From Neorhizobium huautlense (GTDB lineage: Bacteria; Pseudomonadota; Alphaproteobacteria; Rhizobiales; Rhizobiaceae), in contig NZ_JAUSRF010000010.1 in NCBI RefSeq assembly GCF_030811685.1, forward strand, positions 1 to 64,000: DNA of 64,000 bases. Direction: 5' to 3'. This document shows positions 1 through 9,752 of the stretch, in pieces. The position numbers were made by a program, and so were the translations under genes. Numbering within the stretch: the stretch's first letter is position 1; every line of letters starts with the position of its first letter. The notes beneath the pieces were generated by a model. That model was not told the origin of the DNA, did not search any database, and saw nothing but the letters and a program-made list of their open reading frames with translations.

Positions 1-84
1 TGCGAGATGCCCCTCGGTCTCATCCGTGAAATGAACACGAATGCATTGGATCGACAATCGAGCGACATGGTCTGCGGCCTTCAC
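1..84 (-). other. Open reading frame running off the left edge, unidentified
   Basis: On the minus strand, downstream of the thioesterase gene, two frames stay open to the window edge. One could start at a GTG at 84 and gives 28 residues (beginning VKAADHVARLSIQC). The other could start at an ATG at 68, preceded by GAAGG at nine bases, and gives about 22 residues (beginning MSLDCRSNAF). Only one can be the real next gene of the operon and neither fragment is long enough to identify. The position right after a type II thioesterase would suit an accessory biosynthetic gene, but that is only inference from context. Confidence 0.25.
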
Positions 85-125
85 CGCATGCTTACAAAGA
101 ACGACCCAATCCGCAAAATATACCG

Positions 126-926
126 TTATGGCCGGACTGCTTCGTGAAATGACGCGAAGTCCGCAAGCTGAGTGGACACGATCCTCGTGACATCCCCGCC
201 ATGGCTTTGCAGAAAAAAATGACCGCCGCTGATGAGATGTCGGCTGGAACCGGCAGACGTCTGGCGGGACCAGTGCCATACGCTCTCCGGACGTACCAGA
301 GTGTCACTGCGCCCGGCAAACAGCGTCATCGGCATCGGCAACTGAGATGGATCCGGTCGGTGAATATAGGTCTGGCATAACTTCAGGTCGGCTCTCAATG
401 TCGGCCCGATCAATTGGACGAGTTCCGGATGATCAGCTAACCGAAGAGCTGGACCACCAAACTGTCGGACGCGAGACAAAAAGATCGTTTCATCCGCGTT
501 ATGGAAGGCGGGCTCGGTGGCCGCGACATCAGGTGCGCGGTGCGCCGAAAGAAAGAGCCGAAACGGCAGCGGCATGTTGCGCCGGCGCATGGCCCGGCTG
601 ATTTCATAGCATAACAGGGCACCCATGCTGTGCCCGAAAAAAGCATAGGGTTTATCCAGATAACCTGCCAGAACATCCGAAAGGATTTCGGCTGCATCAT
701 GCGCGTTATCGAAGGCGGCCTCGTTTAAACGGGCCATTCTGCCGGGTAACTGGATCGGACAGACCTCGACCGATTCCGGCAGCAATGCATGCCAATCGCG
801 ATAAAGAAGCGCGTTACCGCCCGCGAATGGCAAGCAGAAGAGGCGCAGCTTCGCCAACGGGCGCGATCTTCTGAAGGGAAACCACGTCTGCTCGAAACTT
901 CCAGCGATGGCTTTACCGATTTCCAC
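126..926 (-). CDS. Type II thioesterase of the NRPS/PKS operon
   Basis: Alpha/beta-hydrolase of the external (type II) thioesterase family. These enzymes remove wrong or stalled acyl groups from carrier-protein phosphopantetheine arms in the cytoplasm. Visible features are the N-terminal strand with LFCLPFAGG, the nucleophile motif GHSMGA (Ser at about residue 100 of this form), the acid region LFAGRSDTLV and the catalytic His in GGHFF. The frame extends upstream to an ATG at 1013, but that form would overlap the whole C-terminal third of the MbtH gene. The GTG at 926, 11 bases after the MbtH stop, leaves a normal-length N-terminus and is preferred, although no clear ribosome binding site precedes it. 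It is the last complete gene of the minus-strand operon. Chain release seems to be done by a reductase domain, so this protein is more likely an editing enzyme than the release enzyme. Confidence 0.88.
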   Translation of the reverse strand: MEIGKAIAGSFEQTWFPFRRSRPLAKLRLFCLPFAGGNALLYRDWHALLPESVEVCPIQLPGRMARLNEAAFDNAHDAAEILSDVLAGYLDKPYAFFGHSMGALLCYEISRAMRRRNMPLPFRLFLSAHRAPDVAATEPAFHNADETIFLSRVRQFGGPALRLADHPELVQLIGPTLRADLKLCQTYIHRPDPSQLPMPMTLFAGRSDTLVRPESVWHWSRQTSAGSSRHLISGGHFFLQSHGGDVTRIVSTQLADFASFHEAVRP

Positions 927-937
927 AGCGAGATCGA

Positions 938-1150
938 CTATCGTTGCGCCATTGCCTGTCGCAGGCTGAGCGGACGCATGTCGACCCAGACCTCGGAAAT
1001 ATATTGGAGGCATTCCTCCCTCGACCGGGGGATGCCAACGGCTTTCCAGCCGAGTGGCGGTTGCCGTTCTGCAGGGTAGATGGAATATTGTTCCTCGTGA
1101 TTGATGACGACATTGTAGAGGATGCGATCAGATTCGTCGGCATTACTCAT
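938..1150 (-). CDS. MbtH-like NRPS adenylation chaperone
   Basis: A 70-residue MbtH-family protein. Such proteins bind NRPS adenylation domains and are needed for their solubility and activity. Family signatures are present: a YNVVINHEEQYSIYP stretch near the N-terminus, PPLGWKAVG, the REECLQYI segment and the C-terminal VWVDMRPLSLR. The usual Trp of the family motif QYSxWP is replaced by Tyr/Ile-Tyr here (QYSIYP). The ATG overlaps the stop of the 1931-aa synthetase gene in an ATGA, with AAGGGAG upstream, so the start is well supported and translation is probably coupled. Six adenylation domains in the operon could use it; the sequence does not show which ones depend on it. Confidence 0.95.
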   Translation of the reverse strand: MSNADESDRILYNVVINHEEQYSIYPAERQPPLGWKAVGIPRSREECLQYISEVWVDMRPLSLRQAMAQR

Positions 1151-4100
1151 TGCAAGCTCCCTTGGAAATAAGACGTGTTGGACATTGGTGTAGCAAGCTT
1201 TCCACGCGCCTGAAGTGATGAGAGAAACCGTGTCACCATGGAGCCGTCGATAGGGGGGCAACAGGGGAGAGACAGTGCATTCACGATCATTCGTGCATTT
1301 CTGTTATCGGCTCTGGCCTCCCGTGCCGCTTTCAGAAAATCGGGAGAGTTGGGAGAAAGAAGCGGAAGGAGCCTGAGCAAATCCTTGCCGGAAGTTTCCG
1401 TATCCGACGACAGAAGAGCGTCGAAAACCAGCGAGCGCCATCTGTCATATGCCAGAAGGGGCAAAGAATAACCTGCCTGTTTCAGCCAGGTCTGCATATC
1501 GGCAAAACGGGCGGGCATGACATTGTTGAGATGGTATGCCGTTCCGGATGCTCCTGATCCGCGTGCAATGGCCATGATCGTCCTTGCCACGTAATCAACA
1601 GGCGAGACATCAAGCGGAAGATCGAGAGATGGCAACGCGCCGGCGACGATGGAGGCACGTACGACAAGCCAGAGCAGATCGTCCGGTGGACAATCACCCG
1701 TGATCGAATGGCCTCCAATGCGCCCGGGTCTCAAGATGGTGTAGGGCAGGCCTTGCCGCCCCGCCTCGCGTATCATTTCCTCCGACACCCATTTTGTCTG
1801 GCTATAGGCATCATCGAGAGTTTGCGGAAACCCAGGAACCCTGTCTTCCATCAAGACATGCGCCGCTGTCATGTCGCCATCATCGAATACACCAAGACTC
1901 GAGACATGATGGAACGGCTTGGTGGAGCCTGTGGAGGCAAAGTGAAGCAGGCGGCGTGTCCCTTCGACATTGGCGGCTCGCAGAAGGCTGTAGGGTTCCG
2001 CGAAATTCACGCGGCAGCCCGCATGCAGGATCGTACCGACGGATATTGCCATCTCTTGAAATCTTTCCGGCGTCATGCCCAGTCTGTCATGGCCGAGATC
2101 TCCCGCGACGGCATGCAGGCGCCGTGCATGTTTGTCTTCCCAAAGGTCATGATCCATCAATGTTTGCCGAAGGCGTATCGCGGCTTCGGCATCATCCCCT
2201 GCCCGCACAAGGCAAAATACTGTGTCAAAAGCATCATCCTGCAATGCTTCTTTTGCCAGATATGCGCCCAGAAAACCGGTGGCGCCGGTCACGAACAGGC
2301 CACGACCAGGCTTTCCGCCGACATGAACCGAAAAGTCGGCGGGCAGATGAGCCTCTTGTCTCCAGTAAGCCTCGCTTTCCTCGGCATTTGCGCGGGCCGC
2401 AGGCAGTGCTGTCTCGTAAGCGGACATGGCCCGCGTAATGGTTGCGGCCATGCCGGCAAGTGTCGAATTGCGAAATAGTGTCATCAATGGCACGTGTATG
2501 CCAAAGGCCGAAGAGACTTCGAACATCAGCCGGGCCGCAATCAGTGAATGGCCGCCAAGATCCCAAAAATCGTCATCGGCCGATACCGCCTTTAAGCCAA
2601 GCAACCTGCACCATATTTCTGCAAGTCGTGTTTCTTCACCTGTTTCAGGGGCTCGCCCTTTCGTTTCAGTGAATGTGGCATGATTTCTCGGGGAGGGGAG
2701 TGCGGTGATATCGAGTTTACCGTTCGCAGTCAGTGGAATTCGGGACAGCGGAATAATGAAATCAGGCAGGAGATGCGCTGGAAGGTTCATGCGCAGAAAG
2801 GTCTGAATATCGGCCAGGATGCTGCGTTCGGTGGCAGTCGCGAGGGGGTTGCAGATGACCGGTTCCGTCTGTTCGGCGACCACCATTTCCGGCAATTGCC
2901 AGGGATAGTCGAAATCAGCTGCATCCTCATGCGTCGCCATCACATCAATCAGGGCGGGCGTGACCGGTGAGGGCGCTATCCGTATGGAGTAGCCAAGCTG
3001 CAGCCCAATTGCCCAGATCTGTTCCGGATCGATCGCGCCGATTTCGTTCGCGGCGTGGCGGGCCTTTGTGACCATCATGTCCAAGGTCTCGGCCGTGTCG
3101 ATGCTCGGAGACAAAAGCCATGTCGCCAGCAATGTATCGACATATACGCGGTTGTTTGGAACGGACAAAACAGCGAATGTCGCGGGGCGTTGAGCGCTCA
3201 CCGTTTGCACCAGTGCTTCAATGCTTCCGACAGTGCTCCACGCGCACAGCCATTCCGGCTGAATCATGGTCGATCTCCCCGGATACATGATCACATCGTA
3301 ACGAAAGCATGTCATCTCGTTGTGATGACGACCGCGTTTGATCTGGACATCTGCCCACGCGCCACGAGTTCGGCAGTGATCGTGAAAGAAGGCAGGTGTC
3401 GCGCGGATTTCACGAACATTGTCAATGGCCTGGCGAAGCAGTTGGCTCGCATACGAAGACGTGGTTGAAGGATCAAGTTCACGGCATAAAATGCCTGCAT
3501 ACAAGGCCGGGAGAAGCCGCAGGTCGGGAACGTCGCCGACAAAGATCGTCCCCGCTTCATTCATCGCCCGCTTTGCCTGGTCGAGAACCCTGGTCAGATA
3601 GACGGGGTCCGGGAAATACTGGATGATGGAATTGAGCACGACAAGGTCGAAATCCCCGCGCCCGATGCCCTCGAAGTTTTCTGCCTCCCGCCATTCGAGG
3701 CGCACATTTTCAAGGTTCCTTCTTTCAGCCAGATGGCGAACATGTCGCAGTGCCACCTCGGAAATATCGGTCCCGGTATAGGTTTCGAAGAATTTCGCCA
3801 GATCGAGCAGAAGGCCCATGCCGCAGCCAATCTCCAGGACATGTTTTCCCGGCAAGCCGACAAGACGGTTGAGGGTTGCGTCCGCCCATTCACGCATTTC
3901 CTCAAAGCTCATCTTCAAGCCGGAACCGCTATGGACCCAGCCGGATATATCGAAATCGGCGTTTGAGATTTCTGCCTCATCGGGCCTGTATGTGTCGTCG
4001 AAGACATTTCGATATGCTGCAACGATGTTCCGGCGTTCTGTCTCGTCGATTTCGGCTGGGCGCGAAACGACATAGGCGACGAGACCAAGATCGCCGTCGT

Positions 4101-6942
4101 TGCGTTCCACTGTCCGCACGACGGCATCCATGACGTGCGGGTGGCGCCTGAGGCAGGCCTCCACCTCTCCGGGCTCGATACGAAATCCTCTGAGTTTAAG
4201 CTGCTGGTCGATGCGTCCCAGATAGCTGAGCCTGCCATCCGGCAGCCTTCGTGCCAAATCGCCGCTGCGGTACAGTCTTTCACCGGGAGAAGCGAGATCG
4301 GAGCAGACGAACCGCTCTGCCGTCAGTGCCGGGTCGTCGAGATAACCACGGCTGAGACCGGCACCGCCCACCAGGATTTCCCCCGGCATTCCATCCGCTA
4401 CGGCCAAGCCGTGCTGATCGACCAAAAATATGTCGAGATCTGCCAGCGGCATGCCAACAATGCTATTGGCGCCTTGTCGGGAGATGGACTGTTGGCTGAT
4501 CACCTCGTGCGTGGCATGGACCGTGGTTTCGGTAATGCCATACATGTTGACGGGTTTCGGACGCTGATCACCGAAGCGTTCGAACCAGGGTGTCAATATC
4601 CGCCTGTCGAGCGCTTCGCCGCCAAAAATGACCAACCGCAGGCTCTCGGGAATTCCGCCCTGCAAGGCTGCGGGGATGAACGAGCGGAATGCCGAAGGTG
4701 TTTGACTGAGTATGGTGACGCGTTCCGCGTGAAGTCTGGTGCAGAGCGCGATCGGATCGCGACTGGTCTCGGTGTCAAGAATGGCTACACGTCCGCCTGT
4801 CAGCAGTGCCCCCCATATTTCCCAGACAGAAAAATCGAAGGATGCCGAATGAAACATGCTCCAGACATCATGATGGTCCGGAGAGAAAAGCGGTCTGGTT
4901 GCGTCCAGCAGGCGCATGACATTGGCATGAGTGACGACGACACCCTTCGGTGTTCCGGTCGAACCGGAGGTGAAGATCACATAGGCGGCATTGTCGGGAT
5001 AAATGATCGGGCGATTATCACCTGCCATCGTTCCGGCGGGGAGATCGTCCTCGGTCATGTCATCGATAAACAGCATGATGCCGGTATCGTGCATCAGCCC
5101 CTGACGGGTGATGATGATCTCTGGCCTCGCCAGATGAACGAGCAAATCCAGTCTTTCAGGTGGGTAGGCGGGATCGAGCGGAACATAGGCAGCGCCGGCT
5201 TTCAGAATGCCAAGCATGGCAATGATGAGTTCTGGTGATCGCGTGAGACATAAGCCGACCTTGGCTTCCGATCTCACCCCCTTGGCCCGCAGGCGGCGAG
5301 CTATGTTTTCTGCCCGTCGTTCAAGTTCGCCATAACTCACCATCGCGCTGTCAAACGACAGTGCCGGCGCATGCGGATTTTGTTTCGCCTGCCGTGCTAC
5401 TGCAGCATGCAAGGTGTCGCCGACAATGAAAGACGTCTCCCGTCGTCCTTTTTTGACGACTTCGGACTGTTGACCGGCACTCAACAATCGAACCCGGGAA
5501 ATCGTCTGATGCGATGATGCAAGGCCATCCTCCAGAAACGAACTGTATGAGGAAAGCAGTGTTCGAGCCGTTTCGGCAGACATGACATCGCCGGAGAAAT
5601 CGAGTGTGACACGCAGCCCATCTTCGCCCTCGTGTAGCGAAAGCATGAGGTCAAAAGCGGCCGCGCCGGCAAAAAGCGGCTTTGGCTCGACCGTGATCCC
5701 GGATATTTTGACGGATGGTGTTGCAAATTGCTGGTGATAGGCGAAGGCAATCTGCACCAGGCTACGCCAGACCGTTGCCCATTCCGGCCGAACTTCCTTG
5801 ACAATCGCTTCGAACGGCATGTCTGAATTTGCAAATGCAGACAGGACGACTGCTTTCTCTTTCTCCACCAGTTTCACAAAGGACGGATCATCTGACAGAT
5901 CCGTGCGAAGCGGCAGCATGTTGACGAAGAAGCCGACATGATGCTCGGTTTCCGGCCTGCCACGGTTCGCAATGGGTGTATTGATGCATATATCGGTCTC
6001 CCCCGCCATTCTGTGCAGAACAGCCTTGAAGGCCGCAAGCGTGATCATGAAAGGTGTTGTGCGTGTTTCACGCGCGAAGGTCGCAATTTTTCCGGCGATT
6101 TCGGGTGACAGAAGTGCGCTTTCCTGCCCGCCTGCCGCAGTCGTATCTCCCGTACCGTCACGCCATGGATAGGCAGATGGGGGAAGGTGCAAAAATTGCT
6201 CTCGCCAGTAATCAAGCTGTTTGCGAAGCTGCGGATGATCGAGATGCCGTCGCTGCCAGATCGCATAATCGTAGTAGGACAAAGTCAGTGTCGGCGGCAG
6301 GGGATGGGTCGAATTGGTCTTTGCGCCATAGAAAATCGCGAGATCCCGTGTGATCACCTGTAGTGACCAGCCGTCGCAGGCAATATGATGTATTGCCATG
6401 GCAAGGATGAACCGGTTCCCCCCGAGCCTGTACAGGCAGGCCCGCAAGAGTGGCCCGTGTTCGAGATCGAAGGGTGCCGCCGCCCATTGCTGCAGGTCTG
6501 CATCAATATCGTCATCCTGATCGCCTTCAGCATCCGTTTCCGACCATGAAAATTCAGGCTCGCTTCCGATCACGGGGCACGGTTCGCCCTTCTCTGAAAC
6601 GAAGCGCGTGCGTAACGTGTCATGACGCGCGACCAGAAGACTGAGCGCTTCCCGCAAGGCCGTGACGTTGAGTTCGCCATTGAGAATCATGGCGCCAGCC
6701 ACGTTGTTCATGGCCGTGCCAGGCGTCAATTGCTCGAGGAACCACAAGCGCTCCTGTGCAAGAGACAGTTGAAGCGGCTCCGTTTCCTGCCGTTTGGGTA
6801 TTCGCTGATCCAGCGCCCGCCCGTGGAGCAAGCGCCGCATAAGGCGGCTTTTTGTATCGGAAACGGGTGTTGCCTGCGGCGCTGATGGCTCGCGTGAAGG
6901 CTCTGCGGATGTTTGTTGATACCCGATATCGGCGGAGGTCAT
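1147..6942 (-). CDS. NRPS, C-A(Thr)-MT-T-R, terminal module with reductive release
   Basis: A 1931-aa protein that appears to be the last module of the line. In order: condensation domain (about 50-480, HHIACDGWS with His185/186); adenylation domain (A3 core TSGSTGTPKG near 656); an S-adenosylmethionine methyltransferase inserted in the adenylation domain (about 930-1230, LEIGCGMG near 1036); thiolation domain (Ser1466 in GGHSL); and a thioester reductase (about 1545-1905, GATGFLG near 1556, YSQTK with Tyr1713 and Lys1717). The specificity residues aligned by eye read DFWSIGMVHK, nine of ten matching the threonine code DFWNIGMVHK. Methyltransferases at this site usually N-methylate. The reductase predicts release as an aldehyde, or an alcohol after a second reduction. 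The ATG overlaps the upstream stop (ATGA) and has GGAGGA upstream. The product assignment is inference; the domain calls are firm. Confidence 0.96.
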   Translation of the reverse strand: MTSADIGYQQTSAEPSREPSAPQATPVSDTKSRLMRRLLHGRALDQRIPKRQETEPLQLSLAQERLWFLEQLTPGTAMNNVAGAMILNGELNVTALREALSLLVARHDTLRTRFVSEKGEPCPVIGSEPEFSWSETDAEGDQDDDIDADLQQWAAAPFDLEHGPLLRACLYRLGGNRFILAMAIHHIACDGWSLQVITRDLAIFYGAKTNSTHPLPPTLTLSYYDYAIWQRRHLDHPQLRKQLDYWREQFLHLPPSAYPWRDGTGDTTAAGGQESALLSPEIAGKIATFARETRTTPFMITLAAFKAVLHRMAGETDICINTPIANRGRPETEHHVGFFVNMLPLRTDLSDDPSFVKLVEKEKAVVLSAFANSDMPFEAIVKEVRPEWATVWRSLVQIAFAYHQQFATPSVKISGITVEPKPLFAGAAAFDLMLSLHEGEDGLRVTLDFSGDVMSAETARTLLSSYSSFLEDGLASSHQTISRVRLLSAGQQSEVVKKGRRETSFIVGDTLHAAVARQAKQNPHAPALSFDSAMVSYGELERRAENIARRLRAKGVRSEAKVGLCLTRSPELIIAMLGILKAGAAYVPLDPAYPPERLDLLVHLARPEIIITRQGLMHDTGIMLFIDDMTEDDLPAGTMAGDNRPIIYPDNAAYVIFTSGSTGTPKGVVVTHANVMRLLDATRPLFSPDHHDVWSMFHSASFDFSVWEIWGALLTGGRVAILDTETSRDPIALCTRLHAERVTILSQTPSAFRSFIPAALQGGIPESLRLVIFGGEALDRRILTPWFERFGDQRPKPVNMYGITETTVHATHEVISQQSISRQGANSIVGMPLADLDIFLVDQHGLAVADGMPGEILVGGAGLSRGYLDDPALTAERFVCSDLASPGERLYRSGDLARRLPDGRLSYLGRIDQQLKLRGFRIEPGEVEACLRRHPHVMDAVVRTVERNDGDLGLVAYVVSRPAEIDETERRNIVAAYRNVFDDTYRPDEAEISNADFDISGWVHSGSGLKMSFEEMREWADATLNRLVGLPGKHVLEIGCGMGLLLDLAKFFETYTGTDISEVALRHVRHLAERRNLENVRLEWREAENFEGIGRGDFDLVVLNSIIQYFPDPVYLTRVLDQAKRAMNEAGTIFVGDVPDLRLLPALYAGILCRELDPSTTSSYASQLLRQAIDNVREIRATPAFFHDHCRTRGAWADVQIKRGRHHNEMTCFRYDVIMYPGRSTMIQPEWLCAWSTVGSIEALVQTVSAQRPATFAVLSVPNNRVYVDTLLATWLLSPSIDTAETLDMMVTKARHAANEIGAIDPEQIWAIGLQLGYSIRIAPSPVTPALIDVMATHEDAADFDYPWQLPEMVVAEQTEPVICNPLATATERSILADIQTFLRMNLPAHLLPDFIIPLSRIPLTANGKLDITALPSPRNHATFTETKGRAPETGEETRLAEIWCRLLGLKAVSADDDFWDLGGHSLIAARLMFEVSSAFGIHVPLMTLFRNSTLAGMAATITRAMSAYETALPAARANAEESEAYWRQEAHLPADFSVHVGGKPGRGLFVTGATGFLGAYLAKEALQDDAFDTVFCLVRAGDDAEAAIRLRQTLMDHDLWEDKHARRLHAVAGDLGHDRLGMTPERFQEMAISVGTILHAGCRVNFAEPYSLLRAANVEGTRRLLHFASTGSTKPFHHVSSLGVFDDGDMTAAHVLMEDRVPGFPQTLDDAYSQTKWVSEEMIREAGRQGLPYTILRPGRIGGHSITGDCPPDDLLWLVVRASIVAGALPSLDLPLDVSPVDYVARTIMAIARGSGASGTAYHLNNVMPARFADMQTWLKQAGYSLPLLAYDRWRSLVFDALLSSDTETSGKDLLRLLPLLSPNSPDFLKAAREARADNRNARMIVNALSLPCCPPIDGSMVTRFLSSLQARGKLATPMSNTSYFQGSLQ

Positions 6943-9752
6943 GGCTGCAGATCCTCCATGCCGTCCGCATCGGCGAAAACCGCTGCCAGCTTTTCGGCTT
7001 CCTCATCGCTCATCTGATCGATCGCTGTTTGCAGGTGGGCCTCAAGCCTTTCGGCAAGCGTGGCCACGGTGGTTGCTTCGAAAAAGATGTCGAGCGGGAT
7101 CTCGACAGGCAGGGCGGCTCTCAATCGCGCAACGACTTTTACGGCGAGCAGCGAATGGCCACCGAGATCGAAAAAATCGTCATCCGAAGAAATTGGCGCC
7201 GTGCCCAGGACCTCCTCCCAGATGCCCGTGACAAGAGCAGCCAACCCCGAGGGAGAAGAGGCTGGCTGATGTAACAACGGCTGCGTTGTCGGTGAAACAC
7301 GCTCAGCCGCAAAGCACGGTCGATGATCGTCAACGGGCCTGTCTCCCGGCGGATCGATCCAGTGGCGTTTGCGCAGCAAGGCGGAAGGAGACAGAGCCAC
7401 GCGCCGCATGTCCACGTCGGCGGTAAACCAGTCGACATCATGGCCGTCGAGCCACAACTGACCCAGGACATTGTTGAATGAACGCACGCTGTCTGTCGAT
7501 TTTGACAGGCAGGTAATGGCAGGCAAATCAAGCCGTTTCGCCGAGTTTACGAAGCCGTCCTCGGTGCCCACTTCGATGACGGCCAGATCGGCTTCCCGGA
7601 TTGCCTGAAGGGCACGATTGTGGTCGCTCGTCTCAAGATCATACCGATGAGCAGAAAGAGGTTCTTCGACCGTAGTCCAGACGCCTGTTTTTCCCGATAG
7701 CAAAGGTATCTTGGCAGTGTTCGGCAGGGATATCTGCGCGGGGCCGGATAACGGGCTTTTCAAAAACTCTGCTGCAGTGTCGAGATCGATCGCGCCGGAT
7801 ATGACCGAGGCAACCAGTTCGCCAAGCCCGAAACCGACCAGTCCTGCAGGGGATCCGATACGATCGATCAGAAGGCGGCCGAGAGCATACTGGAATGCAA
7901 ATGCGCCATAGGTGGCGGTCCCTGGCTGTTCCGCGCCGGCCGGTTGATCGAGGCAATCGACGCCGGAAATATCGAGAAAAGCTTGGCGGCAAATGTCGAA
8001 ATACGCTCGAAAACCGGGTTCTTCGTCGTAGAAAGCGCGGCCGTATTGCCTGTACTCACGGCCCAGATTGGTAAAGGCCAGGATGATCGCCCGGTTGCGA
8101 AAATCGGGCTTTTCAGTCGCAGGTTCTGCGGTGGCGATTGCTTGCGGGAGCAACAGGTCTCCAAGTCCGGCAATGGCTTCGGGAAGGCTTCTCGCCACCA
8201 GCATTCGCCGATATGCAAGTCGCGCCCTGCCTTGCTGTAATGTGTAAGCTACATCCGAAATCGTCTCTGCCCGCGAATGTGCGAGATCATCGCGCAGATT
8301 GGCTGTGGCCGCTTCCAGAGCCTGCGGCGTATGTCCGGACAGAAGCAGAACCTGAACGGAACGTGATGCCCTCCGGACTTGTCCGCGCTCCGGCGCCTGT
8401 TCCAGCACGACGTGCACGTTGCTTCCGCCAATGCCGAAGGAACTGACACCGGCGCGGCGCGGCATTCCGCTGTCTTCGACCCAATGTTCCGGCTCGGTAT
8501 TGATGAAGAAGGGTGCCCGGGGGAAGGGTGCAAGAAACGTGGTCACTGCCGAGCCCGGTTGCGAAAAATGCCGGCTCGGCGGAATGATGCCGTGATGCAC
8601 GGCAAGGCACGCCTTTATCAGGCCGGTGACACCGGAGGCGACATCCAGATGCCCGACATTGGCCTTGGCAGTGCCAATCGCGCATCCCCCGGGCCGCCTG
8701 TCTCCGTGCAGGAAAACATCGGCGAGTGCCGACAGTTCGATCGGATCGCCCAGCGCCGTTCCGGTCCCGTGTGTTTCCACAAGGCCGATATCTGCCGGCG
8801 TAACACCTGCCATGGCCTGAGCCTCGGCAATCACACGGGCCTGTGCCGCCGCACTCGGTGCGGTCAGGCCGGCCTTGTCGGCGCCCTCGTTCACCAGCGA
8901 TGTACCAGCGATGACCGCCAGAATGCGATCGCCATCCGCCCAGGCATCCTCCAGCCGTCGCAGGACCACGATCCCGACGCCGTTGCCGAAAACCGTGCCA
9001 TCGGCGGTCACGTCGAACGGGCGGCAGCGACCGCTGCGTGACAGGATGGAGCCGGGATTGTGAACATAGCCGGCTTTCTGCGGTACGCGCAGCGTGATCC
9101 CGCCGGCAAGCGCCATGTCGCATTCGCCCGACAGCAGGCTCTGGCAGGCAAGGTGAACGGCGGTCAGCGAGGTGGAGCAGGCTGTCTGCACGCCCACGCA
9201 CGGACCGCGCAAATCGTAATGATAGGCGGCGCGGGCCGTCAGATAGTCCTTGTCATTTGCCAGCGCCGTCTCGAACACGCCTGTATCCTGAATGAAACCC
9301 GCATTCGGGAGCAGGTTCGAAATCAGGTAGGAACTCATGCTGCATCCGGCATAAAGCCCGATGGATCCCGCGAGCCTTTTCGGATCATGGCCCGCATCGT
9401 CCAGCGCCGTCCCGACACATTCCAGAAAAACGCGGTGCTGCGGATCCATGATGGCGGCCTCGCCGGCGGAAAGACGAAATCGCTCGGCATCGAACATGTC
9501 GATATCGTCTATCAGCGCAGCCGCGCGGACATAGTCCGGTCTGTTTTTGGTGGCCTCGTTTATTCCGGCATCTTCAAGATCGTCGTCATCGAGCGAGACG
9601 ATGGAGACCCTGCCTTCAACAAGGTTTTCCCAGAGCTTTTCGACTGTGGGAGCGCCTGGAAAACGGCCGGCCATGCCGACCACGGCAATGCCATTTCTGC
9701 GTAATTGGGCATCTGTATGATGGGCGGGCGCGAGGCGGGAAGAATTATCCAT
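6939..9752 (-). CDS. PKS module KS-AT*-ACP with degenerate acyltransferase
   Basis: A 937-aa single polyketide extension module. The ketosynthase (about 18-440) has an intact triad: Cys192 in TACSTSL, His328 in ETHGTGT and His368 in NVGHLD. The following acyltransferase-like region (about 450-800) is degenerate. The usual GHSxGE nucleophile elbow reads GFGLGE, so His is Phe and the catalytic Ser is Gly642; the FPGQG motif reads FTNLG; and the central and C-terminal AT core is largely missing. The carrier domain (Ser867 in GGHSL) is of the peptidyl-carrier type (DDDFFDLGGHSLLAV). No KR, DH or ER is present. Malonyl loading must therefore come from elsewhere. The frame could also begin at a GTG at 9755; the ATG at 9752 is chosen because GGAAGG lies eight bases upstream and it overlaps the previous stop as TGATG. 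Confidence 0.94.
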   Translation of the reverse strand: MDNSSRLAPAHHTDAQLRRNGIAVVGMAGRFPGAPTVEKLWENLVEGRVSIVSLDDDDLEDAGINEATKNRPDYVRAAALIDDIDMFDAERFRLSAGEAAIMDPQHRVFLECVGTALDDAGHDPKRLAGSIGLYAGCSMSSYLISNLLPNAGFIQDTGVFETALANDKDYLTARAAYHYDLRGPCVGVQTACSTSLTAVHLACQSLLSGECDMALAGGITLRVPQKAGYVHNPGSILSRSGRCRPFDVTADGTVFGNGVGIVVLRRLEDAWADGDRILAVIAGTSLVNEGADKAGLTAPSAAAQARVIAEAQAMAGVTPADIGLVETHGTGTALGDPIELSALADVFLHGDRRPGGCAIGTAKANVGHLDVASGVTGLIKACLAVHHGIIPPSRHFSQPGSAVTTFLAPFPRAPFFINTEPEHWVEDSGMPRRAGVSSFGIGGSNVHVVLEQAPERGQVRRASRSVQVLLLSGHTPQALEAATANLRDDLAHSRAETISDVAYTLQQGRARLAYRRMLVARSLPEAIAGLGDLLLPQAIATAEPATEKPDFRNRAIILAFTNLGREYRQYGRAFYDEEPGFRAYFDICRQAFLDISGVDCLDQPAGAEQPGTATYGAFAFQYALGRLLIDRIGSPAGLVGFGLGELVASVISGAIDLDTAAEFLKSPLSGPAQISLPNTAKIPLLSGKTGVWTTVEEPLSAHRYDLETSDHNRALQAIREADLAVIEVGTEDGFVNSAKRLDLPAITCLSKSTDSVRSFNNVLGQLWLDGHDVDWFTADVDMRRVALSPSALLRKRHWIDPPGDRPVDDHRPCFAAERVSPTTQPLLHQPASSPSGLAALVTGIWEEVLGTAPISSDDDFFDLGGHSLLAVKVVARLRAALPVEIPLDIFFEATTVATLAERLEAHLQTAIDQMSDEEAEKLAAVFADADGMEDLQP

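Noticed and set aside
927..1013. Longer thioesterase start at the ATG at 1013
   Set aside because: It would overlap the MbtH coding region by 76 bases, and the AGGGAGGA upstream touches the ATG, leaving no spacing.
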